Positions 16,333-23,776 of a stretch of 25,224 nt of DNA are shown here, piece after piece. Below the pieces are notes generated by a model. That model was not told where the DNA came from and did no database searches. It saw only the letters and a program-made list of their open reading frames with translations. Numbering within the stretch: position 1 is the first letter of the stretch; each line of letters starts with the position of its first letter. Position numbers and translations under genes: made by a program. Location: NCBI GenBank assembly GCA_041740935.1, contig JBGSLA010000238.1, positions 1-25,224 of the forward strand, in the 5' to 3' direction. This DNA is from JBGSLA01 sp041740935. GTDB taxonomy: Bacteria; Desulfobacterota; Desulfobaccia; Desulfobaccales; 0-14-0-80-60-11.

Positions 16333-16416
16333 TGCAGGATTTCTCTGGGGGGAGGGAAGGGGGCAAGAGTCTTAAGACCCCAGGCCCCTTGCCCCCACCC
16401 AAACTTTTTAAGACTG
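16333..16416. repeat. Palindromic element A3 ahead of livH
   Basis: The left end GCAGGATTTCTCTG runs into GGGGGAGGG as in A2; the right end is AAACTTTTTAAGAC. The core differs: GGGGGCAAG (16359-16367) pairs with CTTGCCCCC (16388-16396), a perfect 9-bp stem with a 20-base loop. It begins about 15 bases upstream of the livH start on the transcribed side, so it would lie in the livH leader. Confidence 0.65.
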
Positions 16417-16445
16417 TTATGGGCCGTGCCAGGCACGCCGGTTAT

Positions 16446-16593
16446 GGCGGCCATGGGCCGCCCTATAAAAATGTGGCTCTCTCAAAACCAGGAAAAGCCA
16501 GGTGGCACAGGCGTCCCGCCTGTGCCGGCACAGGTTGCAAACCTGTGCCACCGGGTGGTTGGTGGGCGGTGCCCTGAAAACTTTTCCAGGCAG
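16446..16593. repeat. Twin-hairpin palindromic element C1 between livK and livH
   Basis: After a stretch shared with the B2 flank (CTCTCTCAAAACCAGGAAAA) come two adjoining perfect 10-bp hairpins: GGCACAGGCG/CGCCTGTGCC (16504-16513, 16517-16526; loop TCC) and GGCACAGGTT/AACCTGTGCC (16527-16536, 16540-16549; loop GCA). GGTGGC and GCCACC flank the pair, making a larger inverted repeat. The right end is GAAAACTTTTCCAGG. The remaining bases to livK (16594-16689) are AT-rich with nothing recognised. Confidence 0.75.
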
Positions 16594-16689
16594 TCTCATC
16601 AAGTGTCAAGTTACCTTTGAAAGGTACTGCACGAACCGCCTGATAACCTGTTTTATTTCATTATGTTATATAAAAAAACCACCACCATC

Positions 16690-17910
16690 CTAACGCCCCG
16701 CCAGAGAAAAATCCACCTGTCCGGTGGCCCGCTCGGGGGGATAGACCACCACCATGTTCTGCTTCTGAATCTGCACCACCACCTGTTCATAATAGCGGGG
16801 ATCGCCGTGTTCATCAAAGGCCAGGCGGCCCAGGGGCAGGGTGAGATCGAGAGCGGCCAGGGCCCGGCTCAGGGTCTGGCCGGTGAGGGGCGCTTTCTGG
16901 GCCAGGACCGCGTCCAGGGCGCTCAACAAGGCCCGGGCGGAGGCGTAGCCGTGCATGGAGGTGGTGTTGGGCTCTTCGCCGAAGCGGCGGCGAAACCCCT
17001 CGGTAAAGGCCTGGGACGCGGCCTCGGTGCCGGGATAAGTGATGCCGGGATTCCAGGCGCAGGTGCCGAACAGGCCCTCCGCGGCCCCGCCCACCTCCCT
17101 CACAAAGGTGGGATAAGCCACTCCCCAGGGAGCCAGAAAGCCTTTAAGTCCGAGGGGGCGTTCCTGAAGTTGGCGCACCAGGATCAGGTTGTCGGCAAAA
17201 AACCCGCCGGACACGAGCATATCAACCCCTTCCTGCTTTACCTTGAGCAGGAGCACGGAAAAATCCGGCCAGCCGGGGCGGAATTTCTCCCGGAGGGGCG
17301 CCGCCACCCCCTCACCCTTCAGGCAGGAGGTGAGCAGATCGCCGAATTCGGTGGCCCCGGGGGTGGACAGATGCAGCACCGCCGCCTTTTGGGGCTTCAT
17401 GGTCTGGGCAATAAAGCGGCACACCGGCCCGACAATGCCATCCAACTTGGACACCCGGAAAAAGTAAGGGTTTTTCCGGGCGGTCAGCCCCCGCTGCAGG
17501 CTGGCGGAGGCCACGTAAGGCACCTGATGACGGGCGGCCAATTCACTGATGGGGCCCACCAGGGAATCAACGTAGCCCCCCACCAGACCCTGCACCTTCT
17601 CCCGGATAATCAGGTCCTGGGCCTGGTTGAGGGCCACCTCCGGCTTGCTTTGGTCATCCCGGCTGACCAGCTTCACCGGCTGGCCCGCCACCCCGCCCCG
17701 GGCGTTGGCCTCTTCCACCGCATAGACGATGCCCTGATGAATCTCCAGGCCGTGTTGGGCCAGATGTCCGGACAGGGGGTTGATTTCCCCGATCTTGATC
17801 ACCTCGGCGGACATCGCCGGACCGGGTCTCCCTCCCACCAAACCATAAAGGCATAGCATCGCCAGAACAAAGAGGTGAGGCAAGGGGTGGCAAAAGATTT
17901 TAGCCGTCAT
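16690..17910 (-). CDS. livK: Periplasmic substrate-binding protein of the Liv-type importer
   Basis: A 406-residue periplasmic binding protein of the leucine/isoleucine/valine-binding (Peripla_BP_6) family. Residues 1-35 are a signal peptide (basic start, hydrophobic LFVLAMLCLYGLVGG, cleavage near AMSA-EV). The mature start EVIKIGEINPLSGHLAQHGLEIHQGI and VKLVSRDDQSKPEVALNQAQDLI are family hallmarks, as is VGGYVDSLVGPISELAARHQVPYV. It is first in the liv operon and would deliver a ligand to LivHM. Members of this family also bind amides, urea or aromatic acids, so the ligand is not certain. The start ATG 17910 has GGAAAGGA about 10-12 bases upstream. Confidence 0.9.
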   Translation of the reverse strand: MTAKIFCHPLPHLFVLAMLCLYGLVGGRPGPAMSAEVIKIGEINPLSGHLAQHGLEIHQGIVYAVEEANARGGVAGQPVKLVSRDDQSKPEVALNQAQDLIIREKVQGLVGGYVDSLVGPISELAARHQVPYVASASLQRGLTARKNPYFFRVSKLDGIVGPVCRFIAQTMKPQKAAVLHLSTPGATEFGDLLTSCLKGEGVAAPLREKFRPGWPDFSVLLLKVKQEGVDMLVSGGFFADNLILVRQLQERPLGLKGFLAPWGVAYPTFVREVGGAAEGLFGTCAWNPGITYPGTEAASQAFTEGFRRRFGEEPNTTSMHGYASARALLSALDAVLAQKAPLTGQTLSRALAALDLTLPLGRLAFDEHGDPRYYEQVVVQIQKQNMVVVYPPERATGQVDFSLAGR

Positions 17911-18339
17911 GAAACCGTGTCCTTTCCCCAGGTGATCCCGGTCCGCCGGGGTGGATCATATGAGGTTGAAGTTTGTGTAAGAATATAACCAAAATCCGGA
18001 AATCTCCAACAATTCAGCAGAATTTTTGGACTTCAAGTTTCCGGGGGGACAGGGGGCCAAGGTGCCCCTCGGGACAGCGTTTCACTCCGGGGGAGAGCCG
18101 CGGGTCATGGCAGCTAGCCGAGAATGTTGGCTAATTCCTTGGTATCGCGATCCATGCTGAAGGTCTTCAGAGCCGAATTCCCGGAGGTACCGGAGGTGGG
18201 GCAGCCCCAAAAATTTTGTCACCAAAGCGCCGACGCCAATGTTGACGGTAGAGGCTACATTTTTGCTTTCTCCGGTTTGCTGATACTTGGAAAAAACTTA
18301 CCGGACACTCTTACCGAAAACTGAAAACTGAAAACGGTA
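17911..18339. other. Gap upstream of livK; promoter region plus possible gene remnant
   Basis: About 430 bases with no convincing gene. The livK-proximal part (17940-18030) is AT-rich and probably holds its promoter. A G/C hairpin is possible at 18051-18069. On the minus strand, 18218 down to 18114 is an open stretch of 35 codons without a good start; its end reads SALKTFSMDRDTKELANILG and stop, which looks more protein-like than its surroundings and may be the tail of a decayed gene. The plus-strand frame 18124-18324 has no family features. A heptad repeat lies at 18314-18334. Confidence 0.4.
18314..18334. repeat. Heptad repeat CYGAAAA x3 just downstream of an SGNH gene
   Basis: CCGAAAA, CTGAAAA, CTGAAAA in tandem, five bases past the stop codon of the minus-strand SGNH gene. 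Same unit and same position relative to the gene end as 13621-13641. Confidence 0.75.
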
Positions 18340-19572
18340 TTATTTAATTTGAGGACACAGCCACCGGGCGATGGTCTGCCCGGCCAGGCCGTGGCCCAGC
18401 TGGTTCCAATGGCCGGTCCCGAGGGTGTCCCGGACGCCCTGGCGAAAGCCGTGCAGAAACACCTGATGGCGGCCGGCGTATTCCTGAAAATGCGGGGCCA
18501 GCAGCAGGACAGGAATGCCGTGGCTCTCACCGAATCTGCCCAGGCGGCGATCCGGGTAAAAAGGATCCTGCACCCCCGGCCAATCGGCCAGTTTTTGCCG
18601 GACCGCGGCCTCGGGGTGCACCTGGGGGCCGTTGGTTAAGACCACCACGAACAGCCGGGCCCCGTGCTGGGCGATTTCATCCCGCATCTGCACCAAAACG
18701 GCCTCGGTGATCTTCCAGGCTTCCTGCCAGACCTCATCTGCGGGCTCCCGATAGATGTCGATGAACATGCCGGCTTCGGCGCCCGGTTTCTTTGCCGGCG
18801 GGGAGCTTGGCGCCTCCCGGGACGCCCGCCGCTGCCGGAGAATTTCCTGGGCATGATTTATCACCTGCACCAGCCGCAGATTTTCCTGGCGCCACTGGTA
18901 AAAATCGCCCAGCCAGTTGCGATTTTTGGCGAAAGAGTCCCACCTGGCCGCGGCCTGCCGGACCCGGCTGTCGTCCAGAACCAATGCCCCGTTTTGCAAC
19001 CGAAAAAACGGCTCCGCCTCTCTTTGATTCAGGACGGGGGAATTGTCCGCGAGGTCGTTGCCGGTGCAAAAGGCCAACAGGATTATATCCGGAGAATACT
19101 TCCACACCCGGTGGCGCAGGACCAGGAGTTCCCGGCTGGTCCCGAACCCCGATTGACCGAAATTGATCACCTCGACCCGGCGCCCCTGCAACTGCCCGCA
19201 GCCCTCGAGTTCCTTCTCCATGACCGCCCAGAAGGCCTCTTCCCGGTTCACATACAGGGCTTCGGCATAGGAGTCGCCCAGCACCGCGATCCGGAGCGTA
19301 TCCGGCGGCTTCTCCAGGGCATGCTCCCGGTCCCGGAGGCCGTCGCGGTTGATGCTGACCCGGCCGCGGCCTTCTTTGAGCCAGTAGCCCTGGACACCGG
19401 GACGCAGCCGGGCGCCCAGCACCGGGTCGAACTCATAGAATTGGGGATATTCAACGCCGAACAGGCGCAGGCCGCCCTCCACCACCAGGACGGCAAAAAT
19501 CAGGCCCGCGGCCACCAGCAGGATTTTTCCCGACCATCGGCCCAGCACTGACGCTTTGGCGAAGGTTTTCAT
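18340..19572 (-). CDS. Membrane-anchored SGNH/GDSL hydrolase-like protein, copy 1
   Basis: A 410-residue protein with one N-terminal membrane segment (about 16-36) and a large extracytoplasmic SGNH domain. Block I is GDSYAEA with nucleophile S101; block II is NFGQSGFGTS (G139); block III is TGNDLADN (N172); the end carries GTGHWNQLGHGLAGQ with H388/H394 as candidates for the catalytic His. The Asp usually found two or three residues before that His is not evident. Such proteins act as esterases or O-acyltransferases on glycans or lipids. It is a clear paralogue of the next gene upstream (shared EGGLRLxGxEYPxFYxFDP, INRDGLRD, IAVLGDSYAEA, AFWAVMEKEL, GTGHWNQ). ATG 19572 has no clear Shine-Dalgarno. 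The neighbouring glycosyltransferases suggest a role in surface polysaccharide. Confidence 0.82.
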   Translation of the reverse strand: MKTFAKASVLGRWSGKILLVAAGLIFAVLVVEGGLRLFGVEYPQFYEFDPVLGARLRPGVQGYWLKEGRGRVSINRDGLRDREHALEKPPDTLRIAVLGDSYAEALYVNREEAFWAVMEKELEGCGQLQGRRVEVINFGQSGFGTSRELLVLRHRVWKYSPDIILLAFCTGNDLADNSPVLNQREAEPFFRLQNGALVLDDSRVRQAAARWDSFAKNRNWLGDFYQWRQENLRLVQVINHAQEILRQRRASREAPSSPPAKKPGAEAGMFIDIYREPADEVWQEAWKITEAVLVQMRDEIAQHGARLFVVVLTNGPQVHPEAAVRQKLADWPGVQDPFYPDRRLGRFGESHGIPVLLLAPHFQEYAGRHQVFLHGFRQGVRDTLGTGHWNQLGHGLAGQTIARWLCPQIK

Positions 19573-19760
19573 AAAGAAAGCAAGCTACCCCGAATGACAA
19601 TCTGTTCAATTGAACATGCTTAGGGGTTTGGGGCAAGAAAATATTGCCCCCGCAGCCGCCCGGAGACGCCGGCCAAAGGTCATGGGAGCGTTGCCCCAGG
19701 CAAGATTCTGCGCCGCTGGCCGCGGCTTGGAATGACAGACAGGATGTGCTTATTTTCTGT

Positions 19761-20990
19761 TTATGGCTGCCGAACAGGGAGTTCCTTGAATTGCGGGCAC
19801 AGCCACCGGGCGATGGATTGTCCGGCCAGGCGGTGGCCGTCCTGATTCCAGTGTCCGGTGCCCAGGGTCGGGCCGAAGCCGTGGAGATACACCTGATGCC
19901 GCACCGCATATTCCTGGAAGGAGGGCCCCAGGAGCAACACGGGAATCCGGTGTGCCTGGCAAAACTTTTCCAAACGCCGGTCCGGATAAAACAGGTCCTC
20001 CACCCCCAAAGATTTGGCAAACACGGCGCTCCTTTTGGGGTTCGGGTCCACCTGGGCGCCATTGGTCAGGACCACCACCGAGAATTGCGCCCCGTTCCGG
20101 GCAACTTCATCCCGCATCTGAAGGAGCACCCCCTCCGTTACCCTCCAGGCCTCCTGCCATGCCGGAGTGGCGGGCTCCTCATAGACCCTCTCGCTCAACC
20201 CCACTTCCTTGGCTTGCGGGGAGGCCTTGGCACTCAGCCCCGCATTTTGGAGACTCCAGTTCCCCCAAATGTTCTTGACATGATGCACCACCTGGATGAG
20301 CCGCAGTCTGTCGAGATAGAAAGGATAGACCACCCTTCTCCACAACCCGTTTTTCCTGGCCTCCCATGATTCCCTGGTCTGCCGGTCGTCCAGGACCAGG
20401 GCCTCACCCTGATAGACATGGTAGGGGTGATGCTCCACCCCTTTCAAGATTCTCGAATTATCGCTGATGTCGTTGCCGGTGATGAAGGCCAGCAGCACGA
20501 GGTCCGGGGCGTATTTCCAGACCCGCTGTTGCAGCATCAGGAGTTCCTGGGAGGTGCCGAAGGAGGAATGGCCGAAATTGATCACCTCAACTTGTCGCCC
20601 GCCCAGGCTGGGGCAGTGCTGCAGTTCCTTTTCCATGACCGCCCAGAAGGCTTGTTCCTGATCAACCTGCATGGCCTCGGCGTAAGAGTCCCCCAAAACC
20701 GCAATGCGCAGGGTGTTGTCGGGGCGGGCCACGGAGTGCTCATCATCCCTTAAGCCATCACGGTTGATACGGACGTATCCCTTGCCTTCGGTGGTAAAAT
20801 ACCCCTGCGCTCCCGGCCGCAGGCTGTTTCCCAGGAGCGGATCGAAATCGTAAAACAGGGGATATTCGATCCCCCCCAGACGCAAGCCGCCCTCCACCAG
20901 GGCCAGGGCCAGGAGCACACTGCCGAAGATTACCAGGGTTTTCAGGAGCCACTGCGGCATGGCTGAGGAAGGTTCCTGTGGCGTGAACAT
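19761..20990 (-). CDS. Membrane-anchored SGNH/GDSL hydrolase-like protein, copy 2
   Basis: A 409-residue paralogue of the downstream gene, 188 bases away. One membrane segment lies at about 15-35; the SGNH blocks are GDSYAEA (S102), NFGHSSFGTS (G140), TGNDISDN (N173) and GTGHWNQDGHRLAGQ (H380/H386). As in copy 1, no Asp stands at the usual place before HWN. Start choice: the frame is open to 21086, but that part translates element D3, so ATG 20990 is used; ATG 20960 (MPQWLLKT), right before the membrane segment, is an equal alternative. Neither has a strong ribosome site. It probably works with its paralogue on related acyl-glycan substrates. Enzyme activity is inferred, not shown. Confidence 0.82.
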   Translation of the reverse strand: MFTPQEPSSAMPQWLLKTLVIFGSVLLALALVEGGLRLGGIEYPLFYDFDPLLGNSLRPGAQGYFTTEGKGYVRINRDGLRDDEHSVARPDNTLRIAVLGDSYAEAMQVDQEQAFWAVMEKELQHCPSLGGRQVEVINFGHSSFGTSQELLMLQQRVWKYAPDLVLLAFITGNDISDNSRILKGVEHHPYHVYQGEALVLDDRQTRESWEARKNGLWRRVVYPFYLDRLRLIQVVHHVKNIWGNWSLQNAGLSAKASPQAKEVGLSERVYEEPATPAWQEAWRVTEGVLLQMRDEVARNGAQFSVVVLTNGAQVDPNPKRSAVFAKSLGVEDLFYPDRRLEKFCQAHRIPVLLLGPSFQEYAVRHQVYLHGFGPTLGTGHWNQDGHRLAGQSIARWLCPQFKELPVRQP

Positions 20991-21040
20991 GGTAAGAGAA
21001 AAGGCCAGTTGGTCATGAGGCTGCGGGCCACCCACAAAGC

Positions 21041-21138
21041 ATGAAAAGCCTTTCTGGTGTTTGGACAGCCGCCCCCGGCTGTCCAAACCGGGCAGGTGAG
21101 GGCGCCTGCCCCTACACCAAGCAAACTTTTGCTAACAG
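21041..21138 (-). repeat. Cloverleaf-like palindromic element D3 (inverted copy)
   Basis: Reverse orientation relative to D1 and D2. Hairpins: GGACAGCC/GGCTGTCC (21063-21070, 21077-21084) and GGGCAGG/CCTGCCC (21090-21096, 21105-21111), then CCTACACC. Ends are ATGAAAAGCC on the left and AAACTTTTGCTAACAG on the right. One outer arm has diverged (GTTTGG instead of a match to the CCTAC arm). It lies between SGNH copy 2 and the first GT4 gene. Confidence 0.75.
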
Positions 21139-21186
21139 AACCCGGGAAACCCTGCGGCTGTCAACCTCCCTGCCAATGGGCCCCCT

Positions 21187-22368
21187 TCAGGCCGGCTCAC
21201 CGGCGGCCGGACTGACCTGGTGGGGGCCGGCGCCATTTTCCAAATAGCGCAGATACAGGTCCTCCACCCGGCGCACCATGGCCTCAGCCGAGAACTGCCC
21301 CCGGGCTTTTTTCTGGCCGGCCCGGGCCAACCCCTGGCGCCGGCCTGGGTCGTTCAGCATCCGGCAGATTTCCTCCACAAATAGGTCCTTGCGGCCCGGA
21401 GACACCAACATGGCGTCCTGGCCGTCCTGCAGGACTTCGGCCACGCCGTCCACCCGGGAGGCCACCACCGGGACGCCCATGGCCATGGCCTCCAGGACCG
21501 TCAAAGGGGTCCCCTCGAAATGGGAGGTGAGCAGGAGCAGGTCCAGGCATTCATATAACTCCGGCATTTCCTTGACAAACCCCAGGAAGCGCACCCGGGA
21601 GGCGATGCCCAGCTGCCGGCTCAACTCCTCCAAGGCGGGCAACTCCGCCCCCTCTCCGGCGATGACAAAGAAGGCCTGAGGCACCCGGGCGCAGACCTCG
21701 GCCGCCACTTCCAAAAAGAGCCGGAAATTTTTCTGATAATGCAGCCGCCCCACCCCGCCCACCACCAGGGCTTGGGCCGGCAGGCCCCATTTCCGCCGCT
21801 CCAGCTGCGGCCCGGCAACGTCACTTTTGGGAGAAAACCGTAAGAGATCCACTGAGTTATGGATAACCGAAATCTTATCCGCCGACACCCCCTCTTCCCG
21901 GCAGAGAAAGGCCCGGATGGACGAGGAGACCGCAATGACGTGATGATTCAGCCGGTTGGCCTGGGAGTCCAGCCAACGGGGCACAAAGGAGTGGGCCCGG
22001 AATTCGTCATTCGTATGGTCATGGGTCAGGCGCAGGGGCACACCCTGAAAGGCCGCCAGGACAAGGGCCAGAAGGTTGGCGCCCAGGAGGTGCGTGTGCA
22101 CCACATCATAGCGCCTGTGGATGAGGAGGCGGAGCAGCCGCGGGGCCATCAGGGGAAAGGCCCGCCAAAAGCCGATGGAGGACAGGCTGTAAACCGGCAC
22201 GCGCCAGGAGCGGATGATATCCCAGTAGTGGCCGTGGCCGTAAAGCGTCGCCACCTCCGGCTGGAACAGGCGGCCCTGGCCGTGCTTGATGAGTTGACAG
22301 ACCACTTCCTGGGCCCCGCCTGCACCCAGGTGGTCGATAACATGGAGAACGCGGTATGGCGGCGGCAT
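21187..22368 (-). CDS. Family 4 glycosyltransferase, copy 1
   Basis: A retaining GT-B enzyme of about 393 residues. The N-terminal domain opens YRVLHVIDHLGAGGAQEVV, with the glycine-rich acceptor loop of GT4. The C-terminal donor domain begins near VVGGVGRLHYQKNFRLFLEVA and holds the E-x7-E motif in SHFEGTPLTVLEAMAMGVPVVAS. It would add a sugar to a cytoplasmic lipid-linked or capsule precursor. ATG 22368 (MPPPYRVLHV) is chosen because AGGT lies about six bases upstream; GTG 22380 is possible. It is a close paralogue of the next gene, and the E-x7-E region is nearly identical at DNA level. Inverted elements D3 and D2 flank it. Donor and acceptor are unknown. Confidence 0.9.
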   Translation of the reverse strand: MPPPYRVLHVIDHLGAGGAQEVVCQLIKHGQGRLFQPEVATLYGHGHYWDIIRSWRVPVYSLSSIGFWRAFPLMAPRLLRLLIHRRYDVVHTHLLGANLLALVLAAFQGVPLRLTHDHTNDEFRAHSFVPRWLDSQANRLNHHVIAVSSSIRAFLCREEGVSADKISVIHNSVDLLRFSPKSDVAGPQLERRKWGLPAQALVVGGVGRLHYQKNFRLFLEVAAEVCARVPQAFFVIAGEGAELPALEELSRQLGIASRVRFLGFVKEMPELYECLDLLLLTSHFEGTPLTVLEAMAMGVPVVASRVDGVAEVLQDGQDAMLVSPGRKDLFVEEICRMLNDPGRRQGLARAGQKKARGQFSAEAMVRRVEDLYLRYLENGAGPHQVSPAAGEPA

Positions 22369-22410
22369 TATGACCTGCACTGTCCGGCGATTTTTCTCTC
22401 GTGTCCTGAT

Positions 22411-22505
22411 TTGAAAAGTTGGTATCGTGTAGGGGCAGGCGCCCTCGCCTGCCCTGGTTGGACAGCCGAGGGCGGCTGTCCCTACATTAGAAAAGCCTTT
22501 TCATT
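22411..22505 (+). repeat. Cloverleaf-like palindromic element D2
   Basis: Near-identical to D1: TGTAGGG...CCCTACA arms (22428-22434, 22480-22486) around the GGGCAGGCG/CGCCTGCCC and GGACAGCC/GGCTGTCC hairpins. Ends carry TTGAAAAGTT on the left and GAAAAGCCTTTTCATTC on the right. It sits between the two GT4 paralogues, about 40 bases upstream of the first. Confidence 0.8.
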
Positions 22506-22533
22506 CTTTATGGGTGAGCAATGGCCCATGCGC

Positions 22534-22606
22534 GACTGTTATGATAAGGTGGTGGGGAGGAAGGGAGTTCCCACGGGCCGGCAGCCCCCGGCGCTTGGCG
22601 GCCAAC
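22534..22606 (-). repeat. Degenerate half copy of element A (A4)
   Basis: Read left to right, GACTGTTATGATAAGG, then GTGGGGAGG, AGGGAG and TTCCCACGGGCCGGCAGCCC parallels the reverse complement of A1 (GTTATGAAAAG, GTGGGGGAGGG, GGTTCCCACGGGCTGGAAGCCC). The distal half of A is missing. It touches the 3' end of the second GT4 gene. Confidence 0.5.
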
Positions 22607-22618
22607 CCGGCCGTTGGA

Positions 22619-23776
22619 TCAGAAAATCCGGTTCTCCAGATATTTCAGGTACAAGGCCTCCACCTGGCGCACCATGGCCTGGGCCGAGAACTGCCCCCGG
22701 GCTTTTTCCTGGCCGGCCCTGCCCAAACCCAGCCGGAGGCCCGGGTCGGCCAGCACCCGACAGACCGCCTCCACAAACAGGTCCCCGCAACCCGGCGGCA
22801 CCTGCAGGCCGTCCCGGCCGTGTTCCAGGACCTCCGTCACGCCGTCCACCCGGGAGGCCACCACCGGCACCCCCATGGCCATGGCCTCCAGCACCGTCAA
22901 CGGGGTCCCCTCGAAATGGGAGGTGAGCAAGAGCAGGTCCAGGCATTCATATAACTCCGGCATTTCCTTGACAAACCCCAGGAAGCGCATCCGGGAGGCG
23001 AGCCCCAGCCTTCGGCTCAGGTCCTCCAGCGCGGCCCGCTCCGGCCCCTCCCCGGCGATCACCATATAAGCCCGGGGCTCTCTGGAGCAGACCTCGGCCG
23101 CCACCTCCAAAAACAGGGGGAAATTTTTCTGATAGTGCAGCCGCCCCACCCCGCCGACGATCAGCGCCTCAGGCGGCAGGTCAAAGCGGCGGCGGGCATC
23201 CTGGCCCGCCCCGGGGCCGTTTTGGGGGGAAAAGCGCTCCAGATCAACGGAGTTGTAAATCACCGAAATCTTGTCGGCCGGCAGACCTTCCTCCCGGCAC
23301 AGAAAATTGCGGATGGAGGACGACACCGCGATGACGTGGTGATTCAGCCGGTTGGCCAGGTTGTCCAGCCCCCGATGGATCAAGGAGCGCTGGCGCACGT
23401 CATCGTTGGTCTGATCATGGGTGAAGCGCACCGGCACCCGGTACCAGGCCGCCAGGGGGGCGGCCAGGACGTTGGCCCCGATGAGGTGGGTGTGTACCAC
23501 ATCATAGCGGTTGCGGGCCAACAGGCGGAGCAGCCGCAGAAAAATAAAGGGAATGGCGGCCCGGGCAAAGCCCTGGGGGACCAGGGTGCTGACCGGCACC
23601 CCCCAGGAGTGCAGCACCTCCCAATAGTGGCCAAAGCCATGCAGAGTCACCACTTCCGTCTGGAAGCGCTCCCGCTGGCCGTACTTGACCAGTTGACAGA
23701 CCGCCTCCTGGGCGCCGCCGCTGCCCAGGTGGTCGATAATATGCAAAACCCGATATTTTCCGGGAAGGTCCGACAC
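22619..23776 (-). CDS. Family 4 glycosyltransferase, copy 2
   Basis: A GT-B glycosyltransferase of about 385 residues, paralogue of the preceding entry. It opens VSDLPGKYRVLHIIDHLGSGGAQEAV, has HLIGANVLAAPLAAW and TNDDVRQRSL in the acceptor domain, VGGVGRLHYQKNFPLFLEVAAEV at the donor domain start, and the E-x7-E motif in SHFEGTPLTVLEAMAMG. GTG 23776 is taken as the start because AAAAGG lies six bases upstream and it aligns with the copy 1 start; the frame can extend to a TTG at 23806. It is the first gene of the minus-strand GT/SGNH block and is divergent from the third SGNH gene. Likely role: polysaccharide or lipid-linked oligosaccharide assembly; sugar specificity unknown. Confidence 0.9.
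   Translation of the reverse strand: MSDLPGKYRVLHIIDHLGSGGAQEAVCQLVKYGQRERFQTEVVTLHGFGHYWEVLHSWGVPVSTLVPQGFARAAIPFIFLRLLRLLARNRYDVVHTHLIGANVLAAPLAAWYRVPVRFTHDQTNDDVRQRSLIHRGLDNLANRLNHHVIAVSSSIRNFLCREEGLPADKISVIYNSVDLERFSPQNGPGAGQDARRRFDLPPEALIVGGVGRLHYQKNFPLFLEVAAEVCSREPRAYMVIAGEGPERAALEDLSRRLGLASRMRFLGFVKEMPELYECLDLLLLTSHFEGTPLTVLEAMAMGVPVVASRVDGVTEVLEHGRDGLQVPPGCGDLFVEAVCRVLADPGLRLGLGRAGQEKARGQFSAQAMVRQVEALYLKYLENRIF

Noticed and set aside
20991..21086. N-terminal extension of SGNH copy 2
   Set aside because: It translates element D3 and upstream spacer and lacks counterparts in the paralogue.
13378..22505. The repeats as a CRISPR array
   Set aside because: Copies are kilobases apart, differ in core sequence and have no regular spacers or cas genes.
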